Program-made: the position numbers and the translations under genes
Shown here: piece by piece, positions 1 to 10,985 of the stretch
Layout: each line of letters opens with the position of its first letter
Position numbering within the stretch: position 1 is the first letter of the stretch
Assembly (NCBI RefSeq): GCF_014633365.1
Contig: NC_068348.1
Coordinates: 16,634,311 to 16,698,310, forward strand
Origin: Diospyros lotus
Lineage: Eukaryota; Streptophyta; Magnoliopsida; Ericales; Ebenaceae
DNA length: 64,000 nt
Direction of reading: 5' to 3'
The notes under the pieces: generated by a model
What the model was told of the DNA's origin: nothing
The model's input: only the letters and a program-made list of their open reading frames with translations
Databases searched by the model: none

Positions 1-1058
1 TCCCTCTTTGGGTCCTCTCCATTTCTTAGATAATGAATTACCAAAGGTATCCTCGATTCAACAAATCTGGTATCTCATCCCTTCGTTGTTTGTAATCTTC
101 AGTGTCATGATCATGGTCGTTATGGAATTGATAATATTTTTCCTGGTCATGTTTGTAAGTAAGGGTCTTTATTTTATTTAGCCACTTAAGATAATTTTTA
201 TTGTCGATGCCCATAAGGATCTTAGACCTCAAGGCATTCAAATGAGTGTATTTGATCGGGTTTCTTTATGTGTTGGGCAGACCAATTTAGTCTTGCACTT
301 TTCCTTTACGAGGGTCTAGCCTACTTTCTTACCCCGATGTCTTCTTTTTCTCCTTTTCTCTTTTCGGCCTTTTTTGCCTTTCGCGTTTAGTAAACTTCTT
401 CCATGCTTTTATATTTCATGGCTTAGTTAAGGACATCCTAAAAACAAGCTAGTGGGTTTTTACCAGCAAATTGAGTAATTGTCCACCCTTTTAGACCATT
501 CTGGAACATGACTATGGCTATCCATTGGTCAAAGTCCCTGATGTCGAGGGCTTCTTCATTGAACTGAGCCACATAATCCCTCAAGGACTCACTAGGTCCT
601 TGTTTAATGTTAACCAACGCCATCATCATTTTCCTAAGGAAATTGAGAGGTGTGTATTAAGTGAGGAAACTCACATTTAATTCTTATAAATTGTGGATAG
701 AGTGGTCAGGCGTACTAGAAGACTAATAGTGAGCATTCCCATCAAATGTGGTAGAGAAGACTCGACGCCACATTCCATCTGATGCAACTTGGACTAGTAT
801 ATGCAAGGTGAAAAGCTTGATAATGGTTGGAAAGGTCACTAGTGCCATTATACAACTTAATAGCTGGGATGTAGAATTGATCAGATAGGATTTCAGCCAT
901 TATGGTCGACCAAGTGGTTATGAAAGGCCCTTTCCACAAGACTCCTTCCCCTTCTCTATCTCGACCATCTTCTTTTCCAAGTGTCGAAGATGTCATTCCT
1001 AAGGGGTTTCCCTTTCTCAAGTTTTAGAGGATGTTAAACTCTCACTTTGATAGGTTTT
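1..1058 (-). pseudogene. Tat-lineage Ty3/gypsy gag fragment
   Basis: This is a decayed capsid/nucleocapsid (gag) relic of a Ty3/gypsy retrotransposon, read right to left. Minus-strand stretches at 742-1020, 438-629 and 38-241 follow gag order. The middle piece carries the Retrotrans_gag signature (IKQGPSESLRDYVAQFN), and the last has the gag C-terminal pattern YQFHNDHDHDTEDYKQRRDEI. Both are typical of Tat-type gag. Stops and frame changes separate the pieces, and the element continues past the left edge. No LTR or polymerase is visible here. Assignment to Tat rather than another non-chromovirus group is by pattern memory. Confidence 0.75.
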
Positions 1059-1966
1059 TGTAACATAATGGCACCACACACCCAATAAGGGGGTGAATTG
1101 GATGTTTATAATTTTTAAATTTTGTAAATGTTTGCAAGAGAAATATGAAAATAGTGAACTATGAGCAAGAAAATATAAATCAAAGTATGCAAGAGACAAA
1201 GAATTTAGAGTGGTTCATCTTAACCTAGCCTACATCGATTACTCTACCTCCCCATTATAGATTCCAATCCACTATAAAATCGGTTGCAAACCATAACCCT
1301 CTATACCAACTAGCTCCAAACTACTTCTACTAGCACAACCCACTAGGAAAAATACAAAAACAAGAGTTATAAATCTCTCAACACTCTCTCTAAAATATGT
1401 CTAGAACAAGGCTTGGATAAATCTTTACAATGAATAAAATAGCCTTGATAGAAAAATGAGAGTAAAAAAAAAGCACAATAAAACTTGAGAACAAATGATG
1501 AAAAACTTTGTAAGCCTACTTGTCTAATCTCTTCTCAAGCTTCAATTCTTTTTCTATTTATAGGCTTCGTTGTCCCCTCCTAAAGATGTAACTATTAGAG
1601 ACAAAGAGATAGAGAAATCTTGCCTACAAAAACCAAGTACAGTTAGTCATTGGAGTTTCTGCGACAAAACTAGTTGATTGTTTTCAAGAACTGGTTAATT
1701 GATTCTTAAACGTCTAAAAGGACATGTCAACAGATTGCAAAAGTCAATCGACAATTTCTTGAACCATTGACTAGAAATGATGCAATAATAGTCGACAACA
1801 AATAATTGAGAGTATGCAAAATTACTAGTCGATAGTTTTTATGAATCGATCAATAGTTTGCAAAGATTGGTTGACAGTCTTAAAAATATGGTCGACCGTT
1901 TTGACTCCAAAATGAATGTTTTATTAAATATTTGTAAAACCAATTATCATCATCAAAATTAGTACA
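1059..1966 (-). repeat. Copia (Sirevirus-like) LTR remnant, inverted
   Basis: It opens with TGTAACATAATGGCACC and a G-rich GGGGGTGAATTGG segment. This is the reverse complement of the LTR end seen at about 9965-10017 and is also matched at 18588 and 51053. The body carries repeated GTCGAC/GTCAAC-like words, as in the Sirevirus LTR at 8.7-9.1 kb. It fades out near a stretch resembling the start of that LTR in reverse. No convincing target-site duplication was found, so the ends are approximate and it could be truncated. Confidence 0.55.
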
Positions 1967-2161
1967 ATGCACTTTTCGAGCGTTGATATTTGGGATCATC
2001 TTCTTAAGAATGTCAAGGTTTTTCCCTCTAAAAGGGCTTATCTTCATTTTTTTGGGAGGCACAATAATCTTTTTGGGATTGGCATTCCCTTCTAGAGTCA
2101 TGCCTTTTCCTCCTAAGAGTGTAGGTTGTCCTTCCTCAAGTGTCTATCCTTATGTCGAGAG
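1967..2161 (-). other. Short minus-strand coding-like remnant, unassigned
   Basis: A Lys/Pro-rich minus-strand reading frame crosses this segment (VPPKKMKISPFRGKN is visible). It may continue the gag relic at 1-1058 across the LTR inserted at 1059. I cannot match it to a named domain. Confidence 0.3.
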
Positions 2162-2950
2162 TGATATTTTACTCTTGTAAATAAGTTTTTTGATAATGAC
2201 AATTTGTAATACCCAGGAATGATTTGAGAATATGAACGGTATTTAATGAAGGGCATAAATGGAATTTGCAGAAAAGTGAGACTATAGGGTACACTAACGA
2301 ATCTTTAGACGATCGAATTAGTCGAAGGGAGTATCCTGGACCCTAGACGATTAAGGAAAATAGTATAGTATCGATGAGTTATTTAAGTTATGATTTTTAG
2401 TGATAAAAGAAATTGGATCGGGAACAGGTTTCGGTACAACTGTCGACCGGGCTGAGAAAACTGAATCGACGTAGGAGACGTCCAGAAGGTCAACGGAGCG
2501 TGTCAAGGACCTAGATTTTATGTATAGAACAACCCTTAAGTGATTTCGGGTTAAAACGAATGAATTTAATGTCAAATCAATCAACCAGGCCTAAGTGTAA
2601 TTTTCTAAATTTGCCCAAGGGAGGTCAGAATGGTAATTTTTTGGGAATTTCGAGGATGAAATGGATAGTACTAAAATGGTGGGCCTTAGTGATGGTGTTG
2701 GAAAGATCAAGGGTATCATGAAAGGGGCCAAAATGAGGTTAGATGACAACATGGGGTGAAAGTGCAATAAAACAAAAAATTGCAGTGTGAACGCAAGGGG
2801 AGAAGACGACCGCCGCACTGCCATGCACATGGCCGCCGTTTCCGGTGATGGGATGACCGAGGGTGGCTTGGGGGAGGTCATATTCGGTTGTACGAAGCTT
2901 GGGGACCAAGCTTTGGCCGTTGATTGGTCGTGAGGTGATCGAATTTCGGG

Positions 2951-2960
2951 TATAAATAGA
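2951..2960 (+). promoter_or_regulatory. LTR TATA box
   Basis: TATAAATAGA sits in the left part of the solo LTR at 2205-6337, in the position expected for the U3 promoter. It agrees with the plus orientation deduced from the LTR ends. Confidence 0.5.
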
Positions 2961-3555
2961 GGCTGAGAGTTTCGAGTTTTTGGCATCAAGTAGCTCGCGT
3001 TTTGGTGAGAATCGAAGGCAAGGGATAGAGGGCCTTTGGTTGGGAGGCATCAAGGATCATTTTGGGAGAATTTTGAGTCATTTTCGTGTTCATTTGGTGG
3101 CCAATCAAAGCTTGGCTATGAGTGGAAGGCGGACCGCCTAGGGCTGCTTGTAAATCGATTTTTAGAAGGCTTTTCGGTGTTGTTTCGGCCTGATTTTGGT
3201 GCCATTGTGATCGATTTTTCAAGGGATTTAAGAGGGTACCGATTTCGTGGCCATTGGAGCAACCGCTAGCAACCGAAAAAAGGTAGAAGATGGTGGCGCA
3301 TGCAGCCATGAGCTAGCTTCCACCCGCACCCATGCGCTGAGTGCGTGAAGGCTCGTGACAAAGGGCTTTTTGGTAATTTTAATTCTAGAAATTTCCTTTA
3401 ATTATTTTAGAATTTATTGTGTTGAAATATTTTGAAAAATGGTTGAGGAAATAATTATTTTAGAATTATCGAGGTGGAAATTAGGAGAAAATTAGAGGAA
3501 ATTATGAAAAAATTGAGAAAAATGGATTTTGATACTCCTTTAATTAAATATGGTG

Positions 3556-4998
3556 TTTTAGGAGTGTCGTGGCTCAAGGCTGAGTACAAGTACGAGTATT
3601 TGTTTTGATATGCAAAATGAGGTTGTGCACGAGGATCGAGGCGATTCGAATATGTCTAGGTGAATGTTCGCCCCCCAAAATTGATTTACTGCGAGTGCTT
3701 CTATCCTAAAAACTTGGTGTCTGTTCTATCTAAATGTGTTGTGACTTCATGCAAAATGGTTTTGTTGCGTGCAAACGATAACCAGTGACGGTTGGTTTTT
3801 ATGAGGGAGGTTCGTCCCTAAACATTTTAAACTTGTGCATTGCATTCTATAAACTGTTGTTTATATGATGCATTAAATTGTGAAATGTGGCATTATCTTG
3901 CATTTTGTGCGTTCGTATGGAATGTCAGCCTGAGATGTTGTCTGGATAGTGTAGCCATAATTCTCTAAGGGCGTGACGGAATAATAGGGGTATCTAATGC
4001 TGGTGTGCATGTTAGGATAGCCGCCTTGGTTTTTGTGCCAAACCATTTGGTCAGGGAAGTTGCATTAGGACGACTAGGTGGTCCATACTGTGTTGTTCAT
4101 ATGGGATGTCAGCCTAGGATGTTGTCTGGATAGTGTAGCCGTAATTCTCCAAGGGCGTGACAGAATAATATAGGGGTATCTGATGCTAGTGTGCATGTCA
4201 GGATAGCCGCCTTGGTTTCTGTGCTAGGTCGTTTGGTTAGGAAAGTTGCACCAGGATGACTAGGTGGTCCATGTGAAATTTTGGAGTTGGGATTGCATGG
4301 TGGTTCCTAGATGCTTAAGGTGGGAACGTAATCTGGTGAGATGCGTTGGCAGCCCCATTTAAGCTAGAATCGCGTCGCATCGTCATGTTGTCGAGTCGGT
4401 ATGGTGGCATAGCTTTTAGAGAGATTACTCTTTTCCCGTGGTAGGGTTAAGTGCTTGGGATTCTCTTGGGCTAGGGCTTATCGGGTGTATTGGTTTATTT
4501 CATGTCTTGCATTCTTTCATGAAAAATGTGTTTTGAACTCTCACTTGGATGATTCATCATCTAATTTGGACTATGTCCTTGGAATATTCAAGCGTTCCAG
4601 GTGAAGGTAACGGTGCGAAGGGAAAATGAATTGCTGAGAAGTGACAGCGATTAGTGGATAGTTTACTTTATGTCGTTTTCAATTATGTTGTTACTTTTGA
4701 TGACATCATGTAAACGTTGGTTTGACTTTATAATATGAATAAAGTGGTTTCGGTTATGACCTGTTAAGGTTTCGATCTAGCTTCCGCATTTGAGATGCTG
4801 TACCTGTCTTAGTTTATTGATGGTTCATAATTGATATACCGAGAAAGTGTAACGGGATCTTCAAGGAACGGTTTTGTGATGGGTTTCTGTTGTTTGTTTG
4901 GAAAACAATATCCCCAGAATCTTACGTTACGTATTGCTCTAGAGGACACGCAAAATACTTGTACTTGTACTCAACCTCGAGCCACGACACTCCTAAAA
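3556..4998. repeat. About 50-bp inverted repeat flanking the first LTR duplicate
   Basis: The arm at 3556-3606 (starting TTTTAGGAGTGTCGTGGCTC) recurs as its reverse complement at 4951-4998, with only a few mismatches. Both arms are directly followed by the word GAGGTTGTGCACGAGG. The arms therefore bracket one copy of the long direct duplication inside the solo LTR. Confidence 0.75.
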
Positions 4999-6307
4999 CG
5001 AGGTTGTGCACGAGGATCGAGATGATCTGAATACGTCGAGGTGAGTGTTCACCCCCAAAACTTGATTTACTACGAGTGCTTCTATCCTAAAAACTTGGTG
5101 TTTGTTCTATCTAAATGTGTTGTGACTTCATGCAAAATGATTTTGTTGGGTACAAACGGTAACCGGTGACGGTTGGTTTTCATGAGGGAGGTTCGTCCCT
5201 AAATGTTTTGAACTTGTGTATTGCATTCTATAAACTGTTGTTTATATGATGCATTAAATTGTGAAATGTGGCATTGTCTTGCGTTTTGTGTGTTCGTATG
5301 GAATGCCAGCCTAAGATGTTGTCTGGATAGTGTAGCCATAATTTTCTAAGGGCGTGATGGAATAATAGGGGTATCTGATGCTGGTGTGCATGTCAGGATA
5401 GCCGCCTTGGTTTCCATGCCAGACCGTTTGGTCAGGGAAGTTGCACTAGGACGACTAGGTGGTCCATATTGTGTTGTTCATATGGGATGTCAGCCTAGGA
5501 TGTTGTATGGATAGTGTAGCCGTAATTCTCCAAGGGCGTGACAGAATAATAGGGGTATCTGATGCTGGTGTGCATGTCAGAATAGCCGCCTTGGTTTCCG
5601 TGCCAGGCCGTTTGGCCAGGGAAGTTGCACTAGGATGATTAGGTGGTCCATGTGAAATTTTGGAGTTGGGATTGCATGGTGGTTCTTTGATGCTTAAGGT
5701 GGGAACGTAATCTAGTGAGATACGTTGGTAGCCCCATTTAAGCTAGAATCACGTCGCGTCGTCGTGTCATCAAGTCGGTATGGTGGCATAGCTTTTAGAG
5801 AGATTGCTCTTTTCCCGTGGTAGGGTTAAGCAATTGGGATTCTCTTGGGCTAGGGCTTATCGACTGTATTGGTTTATTTCATGTCTTGCATTCATTCATG
5901 AAAATGTGTTTTTGAACTCTCATTTAGATGATTCATCATCTAATTTGGACTATATCCCTGGAATATTCAAATGTTCCAGGTGAAGACAGCGATGCAAAAG
6001 GAAAGGGAATTACCGAGGAGTGACGGCGATTAGTTGATAGCTTGTAATATGTCGCTTTCAATAATGTTGTTTATTTTGAAGACGTATTGTAAGTGTTGGT
6101 ATGACTTTATATTATAAATAAAGTGGTTTCAGTTATGACCTTTTAAGGTTTCGATCTAGCTTCTGCATTTGTGTTGGTGAACTTGTCTTAGTTTATTAAT
6201 GGTTCATAGTTGATATACTGAGAAGGTGTAACGGGATCTTCGGGGAACGGTTTTGTGTTGAGTTTCTGTTGATTGAAAAAAATTTATATCCCCAGAATCT
6301 TACGTTA
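3619..6307 (+). repeat. Long direct duplication (about 1.3 kb x 2) inside the solo LTR
   Basis: Copy 1 is 3619-4929 and copy 2 is 5000-6307, offset 1381 bp. Both start GAGGTTGTGCACGAGG and run collinearly to CCCCAGAATCTTACGTTA. Each also contains an internal tandem pair of about 182 bp beginning at a GGAATGYCAGCCT or GGGATGTCAGCCT word (near 3918 and 4098; 5299 and 5485), so that unit occurs four times. Divergence between copies is roughly 5-10 percent by eye. Confidence 0.85.
4541..4606 (+). repeat. Conserved double stem-loop motif of the gypsy LTRs
   Basis: An ACTTAGATGATTCATCATCTAA-like palindrome is followed by a second short inverted repeat (TGGAA...TTCCA) and GGTGAAG. The motif recurs at 5926-5990, 23889-23950 and 55667-55735 on the plus strand. 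It recurs at 6843-6920, 21045-21115, 22821-22890 and 56586-56648 on the minus strand. It always lies in the 3' part of LTRs with TGTAAYACCC-type ends. Its function is unknown to me. Confidence 0.8.
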
Positions 6308-6470
6308 TCTAACTCTCCAGCGAAGTGGGGTGTTACACAATTTGTATGCCAAAAGAACTCAAACTCAAAATACTTGCTTCTAAGTGTCTCAAAAATCAAT
6401 TTCAATGATTTCATATGGTTTACATGTTCAAAGAGTATTTGTCATGTTTCATAGTTTCAAGAAGTGTTTT

Positions 6471-8508
6471 TGTAACACCCCATTTTTTCCAGACGTGTTA
6501 TAACTTAGAAAATTCCAGTTAAACAATAACACAATACTCCCAAAATTTCCAATTACCATTCATCTATCTCGAATGAGAATCATCATAAATATCAAGTGCG
6601 GAAGCTAAGAATCGAACCTCAAAGTAACATTGAACCATAACAGTATTACACGGTTGTTGCTCAAACATAAATCGTAATACATGATATTCTTTTATTTTAC
6701 AAGATTGATCATCAGCGAAACATAAGTTTCTTAACATGATTAAAACATATTCGAATCTTCATGAAAAAGAAAAATGCAGGAATAACTTGCCAAAACTTCA
6801 TCGGACATGACAACTCGTGTCATTACTTCTCATCCATCTTGCTGCAAACCCCATCTAGAACGTTTGAATGTTCCAGGGTCATAGCCCAAGTTAGATGTTG
6901 AATTATCTAAGTGAGGTTTTATTTAACAAAATCTTATGCATGACATGCCAAATGCAGAATGCATCATCTTTCCTTACATGTTACTCATCATTTTACGACC
7001 CCACATGCAAGGGCGGGATGTGCTTACAACATCATGATATCATCATTCCGTGGCTAATCATCATTTATGCAACTCTACTTACAAGAGCGGGATGTGCTTA
7101 CAACATCCGTGATAGATTAGCGATATCACCATTCCATGCGATGCATGCCAAGACATATTAAGAATGCATATATGCATCACAACACATCATATGAATGCAT
7201 TTCTAAATGTATGAGGCATTATAACACATGACAATATGACAAATAAAGCATTTGCGCATTATCTGAAAAATAATCTTCACATAAAGTCATACCAAGTTAG
7301 AGTAAACTACTCAAAATAAATCAAGTTTAGATAAAAACACTCACCTTGACTTAACTTTTAAAGCCTTCTCGATATGCGCTCGAATAATTTCCTGACCAAA
7401 ATCTCCGAAATATCATATTTTCCTATTTTTCCATAATTTTTCCTTATTTTTTCCTTTATTTTTTATTCTTTTCTTTTCTTTTTTCTATTTTTCCCTTCCT
7501 TTTCTACCTTACTTGCGATTATTGGCACCTCCATCTTCTCTTTTCCATTCCTTCTCAACCTCCCCATTTATATATAGGCTATTAGGAAGCAAGTGGTGAC
7601 AAAATGCCACGTGGCAGCACGAGATCGCATCACTTGGCGTGGTAGCAAGCTTCCTGGTGGAAGCTTTTGCGTGTGGTAGCAGCAGTAAGGCCCGGGTGGG
7701 CCTTGCGTGGCGCAGCCAGCGCCCGCTTGGCGAGGCTGCACAACCTCTGTTTTGGGTGCCGTTTTAGGGACCTGGTGGCTGGCAAAAATGCAACCATTTT
7801 TCCTCCCAGCGCGCGATTCGAACCCAAGACCTACGCCTTCCTTTAATATATATATACACCCTATTATATTTAAAGGAACCTCACGAACCTTTCCCGAATT
7901 CACACTTCAACTCCCAATTTTCTGAAAACTCCACTTACACCCCGAACTACCATTTTCGCTTATTCCACTTGTACCCCAGATTTACCGAATATCCACCTAT
8001 TTCCTCAAGTCAATATAAGTTAATATTTCCCTTAAATATTCAATATTGACCTCAAATACCGGAATATATAACCATTATTTTTCCTTAAATCTCCAAATAT
8101 TTCCATAATTAATAACTCAAGGCTTACTCAACATGATCAATTTCATCTCTGTGTCCTCACAGGACCTTTGCTTTGTCCCGAAACTACTTCAGTGTTGTTC
8201 CTTACATAAAATCGAAACCCCCTCAGGGTTTTGTTAGCTTTCCGAAAATACTTTACGATCATTCGATTTTTCAAGCGGTATCGGATACTGTCTCCATTTT
8301 AATTTCTTTCAACGTCATAAATCTCATCTCAAGACGCTTGTCAATGTATTACCACTTTCCTTAGATATTTATTTTTCGGGGAAGTTCCTTCCATTGATTC
8401 GGCTATTTAAAAAGATTAAACTCTCCTAGATCCTTAAACTTAACTCCTCTAACATCACGAAATATGGGATATTTTGATATATTACATATTTAGATTTGGG
8501 GTATTACA
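6471..8508 (-). mobile_element. Solo LTR, Ty3/gypsy type, inverted
   Basis: On the plus strand it reads TGTAACACCCC...GGGGTATTACA, the reverse complement of the TGTAATACCC...GGGGTGTTACA LTR type. It is flanked by the perfect 5-bp TSD GTTTT (6466-6470, 8509-8513). At 2038 bp it contains a minus-strand TATA box near 7567 and the double stem-loop motif near 6843-6920. No internal region is present, as expected after LTR-LTR recombination. Reading frames within it show no domain. Confidence 0.85.
7567..7577 (-). promoter_or_regulatory. LTR TATA box
   Basis: CCTATATATAAA on the minus strand fits the minus orientation of the surrounding solo LTR. Confidence 0.45.
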
Positions 8509-8754
8509 GTTTTGATAAAAAAGGAACTCATATATCAAATCTTTAAAGTATCAAAAAATTCTTCTAAAGAGAGCATCATCCATGATTTTCACAAAGGAAC
8601 ATTAAATCATGTTTTAGGAGATAGGCAAAACAAAGCATGAATACTCAAACTTTTCTAAAAACATGAGAAATGATGCTTCAAGTTTTATCAAAGAAACATG
8701 AGTCTTCATAAGAACCAAATTAAAAGAAGTATCTTAAAAAATCTAGCATTCTCT

Positions 8755-9100
8755 AAAGTTGTCGACAAGGTGCATGATTTTGCTTAGGATTTGTCGACTA
8801 AGTGCTAAGCTTTTGTCGACTAATAGTGTTCCAAAACTTGGATATGTCGACAAAGATGTTTGCATTTGTCGACTATCAGTATGCTTAAATTGATCTCTTG
8901 CTTGTTCTGTTGACTAAGGCCTTTGCTTTGTCGACTATTTTGTGTTGATGTTGATTAAGCTCTTTGCTTTGTTAACTAATAGATTTCTTACATCAAATTT
9001 GTCAACAAATGGTTCTTATCTGTTGACTATGTCTTAAAATTGTATTTCATATCTGTCAACTAACCAATTTATCTATCGACAGTTTGTTACTCTGAAATAT
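8755..9100 (+). repeat. GTCGAC/GTTGAC word array in the Sirevirus LTR
   Basis: TTTGTCGACTAA-like words recur about ten times over 350 bp, many with CpG changes to GTTGAC or GTCAAC. They lie upstream of the LTR TATA box. Similar clusters occur at 1680-1910, 17034-17250 and 19260-19620 (inverted copy), with a smaller one at 58540-58610. Confidence 0.75.
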
Positions 9101-9177
9101 ATAACGGCTAGTTTCTGGCGCATTAAATGCTCGCCCAACTACCATCAAAGGCTCGATTTTTGTCTCCAAGAACCATC

Positions 9178-9190
9178 AACTATATATATG
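9178..9190 (+). promoter_or_regulatory. Sirevirus LTR TATA box
   Basis: ACTATATATATGAGG directly follows the GTCGAC word array, at the position expected for the U3 promoter. About 600 bp of LTR remain downstream after the MITE is removed. Confidence 0.5.
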
Positions 9191-9388
9191 AGGTTGGAGA
9201 AACATTGAATGCAATTGAAGAATATTCAATTCTTACCTACCGAGCATTCAAGATACATCGCGCTTTAAATTTTTGTTCTCTCATTTTTCTGTTATATTGA
9301 GGTTTTGTTCTTATTTGTTTAAACTCATTTTCAGCCTCTTAGTTTTATTTCGAGAAAACATGTAACTAAGAGCATAAGCTCTTAGAGT

Positions 9389-9612
9389 GTGTTTGATTGC
9401 ACACATTTACCATAGAAAATGTGTAATTATTACACATATTTTCTATGGAAGCAATCAAACACTCTTAACTTTTCTATGAAAAATATGTGTTATGGTACAA
9501 GCATTTAAAGTTTATTTCCATGGAATTCATTTTCCAAGGGGGTGGGGTGATTTTTGTTTTCTAGGCAGTCATTACCTAGAATTAAATTCTATGTAATGCA
9601 ATCAAACACACC
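9389..9612. mobile_element. 224-bp MITE, probably hAT-type
   Basis: It is flanked by perfect 8-bp copies of CTTAGAGT (9381-9388, 9613-9620). The ends are inverted repeats (GTGTTTGATTGC at the left, GCAATCAAACAC near the right), and further internal pairs are built around ACACAT/ATAGAAAATGTGT words. Eight-base TSDs point to the hAT superfamily. The right end carries 3 extra bases relative to the left, so the exact edge is uncertain. There is no coding capacity. Confidence 0.75.
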
Positions 9613-10019
9613 CTTAGAGTTTCAATTTCATTTTCCCTTGTATTTTCTCTTCCAAGCTTGTAAGCTTGAGGGCCAATCCAAGTGATAGGAGCTTGTATTT
9701 ATTTTCCTAGTTGAGGACTAGAGGACCTACTTGGCTAAGTAGGGGGTTATTTTTAAGTGAATTGAATGCAAATACCTTAGTGGGTAACTAAGGGAATGGA
9801 CGTAAGCCATATTAGCCAAACCACTATAAATTGTTGGTGTTTTCTGTGTGTTGATCTTTGTTTCATTATTTATCATTTCCAACCTATTCCTACATCCATA
9901 TCTTCTATTATAGTTTAATCTCTCTTTGAAAAAGGGTTTCAAATTAGTAAGAATTTTTTTTTAATACACCAATTCACCCCCCCACTTAGTGCGTGACATT
10001 GCTATACAATTATATCAAT

Positions 10020-10031
10020 TGGTATCAGAGC
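10020..10031 (+). promoter_or_regulatory. Copia primer-binding site (iMet tRNA type)
   Basis: TGGTATCAGAGC lies two bases after the LTR terminus TATATCA. This is the standard plant copia priming sequence complementary to the initiator Met tRNA 3' end. Confidence 0.9.
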
Positions 10032-10086
10032 CTGATTCCCTCTATTTTTCATTGGTTTAACAACCTAGGAAAAAAGATCTTTTTGA

Positions 10087-10985
10087 ATGGCACAATTTGC
10101 ATCTACATCCCAAACCGAGGGTCAAAGTACCACTCGTCCCCCATTTTTTGATGGAACAAATTATAACTACTGGAAAACACGGATGTAAATTTATTTAATG
10201 CAAAACTCTAGTTTGATGCAGGCTATTCAAAAGCAAATAAAGTTGTTTGATATAGAGAAGATTGAAACGTGGACAGTGAAAGAAATGAGAGACATGGAAA
10301 TCAATGCCAAAGCTATGAACACATTAATTTGTGCTCTTAGCTCAGAAGAGTTCAATCGTGTCTCAACATGAAAAACAACAAAGGAAACGTGGGATAAGCT
10401 CAAGGTAACTCATGAAGGTACAAATTAGGTAAAAGAAACAAAAATTAATATTCTTATTCATGATTATGAGTTATTCACCATGAAAGAAGATGAAACTATT
10501 AAGGACATGTACACTAGGTTTAATGATATAGTTTCTACCTTAGAGTCTCTAGGAAAAACTTACACCAACAGTGAAAAGGTTAGGAAAATTCTAAGGAGCT
10601 TAGCTAGATCATAGGATCCTAAAGTGACTGCCATAACTGAAGCAAAAGACTTAGATAACTTGCCCTTTGAAAGTTTTCTAAGTTCTTTAATGACTCATGA
10701 AATCATGATGAAAAGAAACAATGAGGATGAGTCAAAGAAACATAAGAACGTTTCTTTTAAAATAAAAGATAATGATAGAGATTCACAAGAGAGTGAAGAT
10801 GATGACTTTGCCTTACTAGCTAGGAAATTCAAAAGATTCATGAAAAAGAGTAAATTTAATCAAAGAAGAAACTTTAGAAAAGAAAAAGATCAAAAGGATA
10901 CTAACTCTTCTAATGAAATTAGATGTTTTGAGTGTAAAAAGTTAGGTCATATGGAACGAATGACCTCAATTAAAGAAGAAGGATC
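10087..10985 (+). pseudogene. Sirevirus gag (decayed)
   Basis: This was the capsid/nucleocapsid protein that packages element RNA. The start was chosen at 10087, the first ATG after the primer site, giving MAQFASTSQTEGQSTTRPPF and then the FDGTNYNYWKTRM motif of the plant copia gag N-terminus. One frame is followed to 10985 and carries a nucleocapsid CCHC start (CFECKKLGHM). Stops occur near residues 34, 96 and 115 and before 10624. The frame shifts within the zinc knuckle, after which the plus-2 frame continues into protease. It is not translatable as a whole. Confidence 0.85.

Larger units (their letters stand above)
2205..6337 (+). mobile_element. Solo LTR, Ty3/gypsy type (TGTAATACCC...GGGGTGTTACA)
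   Basis: It is bounded by TGTAATACCC and GGGGTGTTACA and flanked by the 5-bp TSD CAATT (2200-2204, 6338-6342). The host copia LTR reads continuously across it. At 4133 bp it is unusually long for one LTR, because its 3' half is duplicated (3619-4929 and 5000-6307). A TATA box lies at 2951. There is no primer site, gag or pol. The family resembles long-LTR gypsy groups. The same LTR end appears inverted at 20697 and 22471. Short reading frames inside it are chance. Confidence 0.8.
2162..10017 (+). repeat. Sirevirus 5' LTR, split by two solo LTRs and a MITE
   Basis: The LTR starts at TGATATTTTACTCTTG and ends at TATATCA just before the primer site. Its pieces are 2162-2204, 6338-6470, 8509-9388 and 9613-10017, about 1.4 kb in all. 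The pieces match the 3' LTR from 20284 (same ACTCTTGTAAA start, then TGTATGCCAAAAGAA, then CTTCTAAAGAGAGCATC). Each junction is explained by an insert with its own TSD. A roughly 170-bp stretch present near 6370-8530 is missing from the 3' copy, so the two LTRs have diverged by deletion as well. Confidence 0.8.

Noticed and set aside
2591..3309. Frames of 77-132 codons on both strands near the TATA box at 2951
   Set aside because: They fall in LTR sequence, overlap one another in different frames and lack any domain.
9389..9612. Possible CRISPR-like or microRNA precursor
   Set aside because: The terminal repeats and 8-bp TSD explain the palindromes as a MITE.
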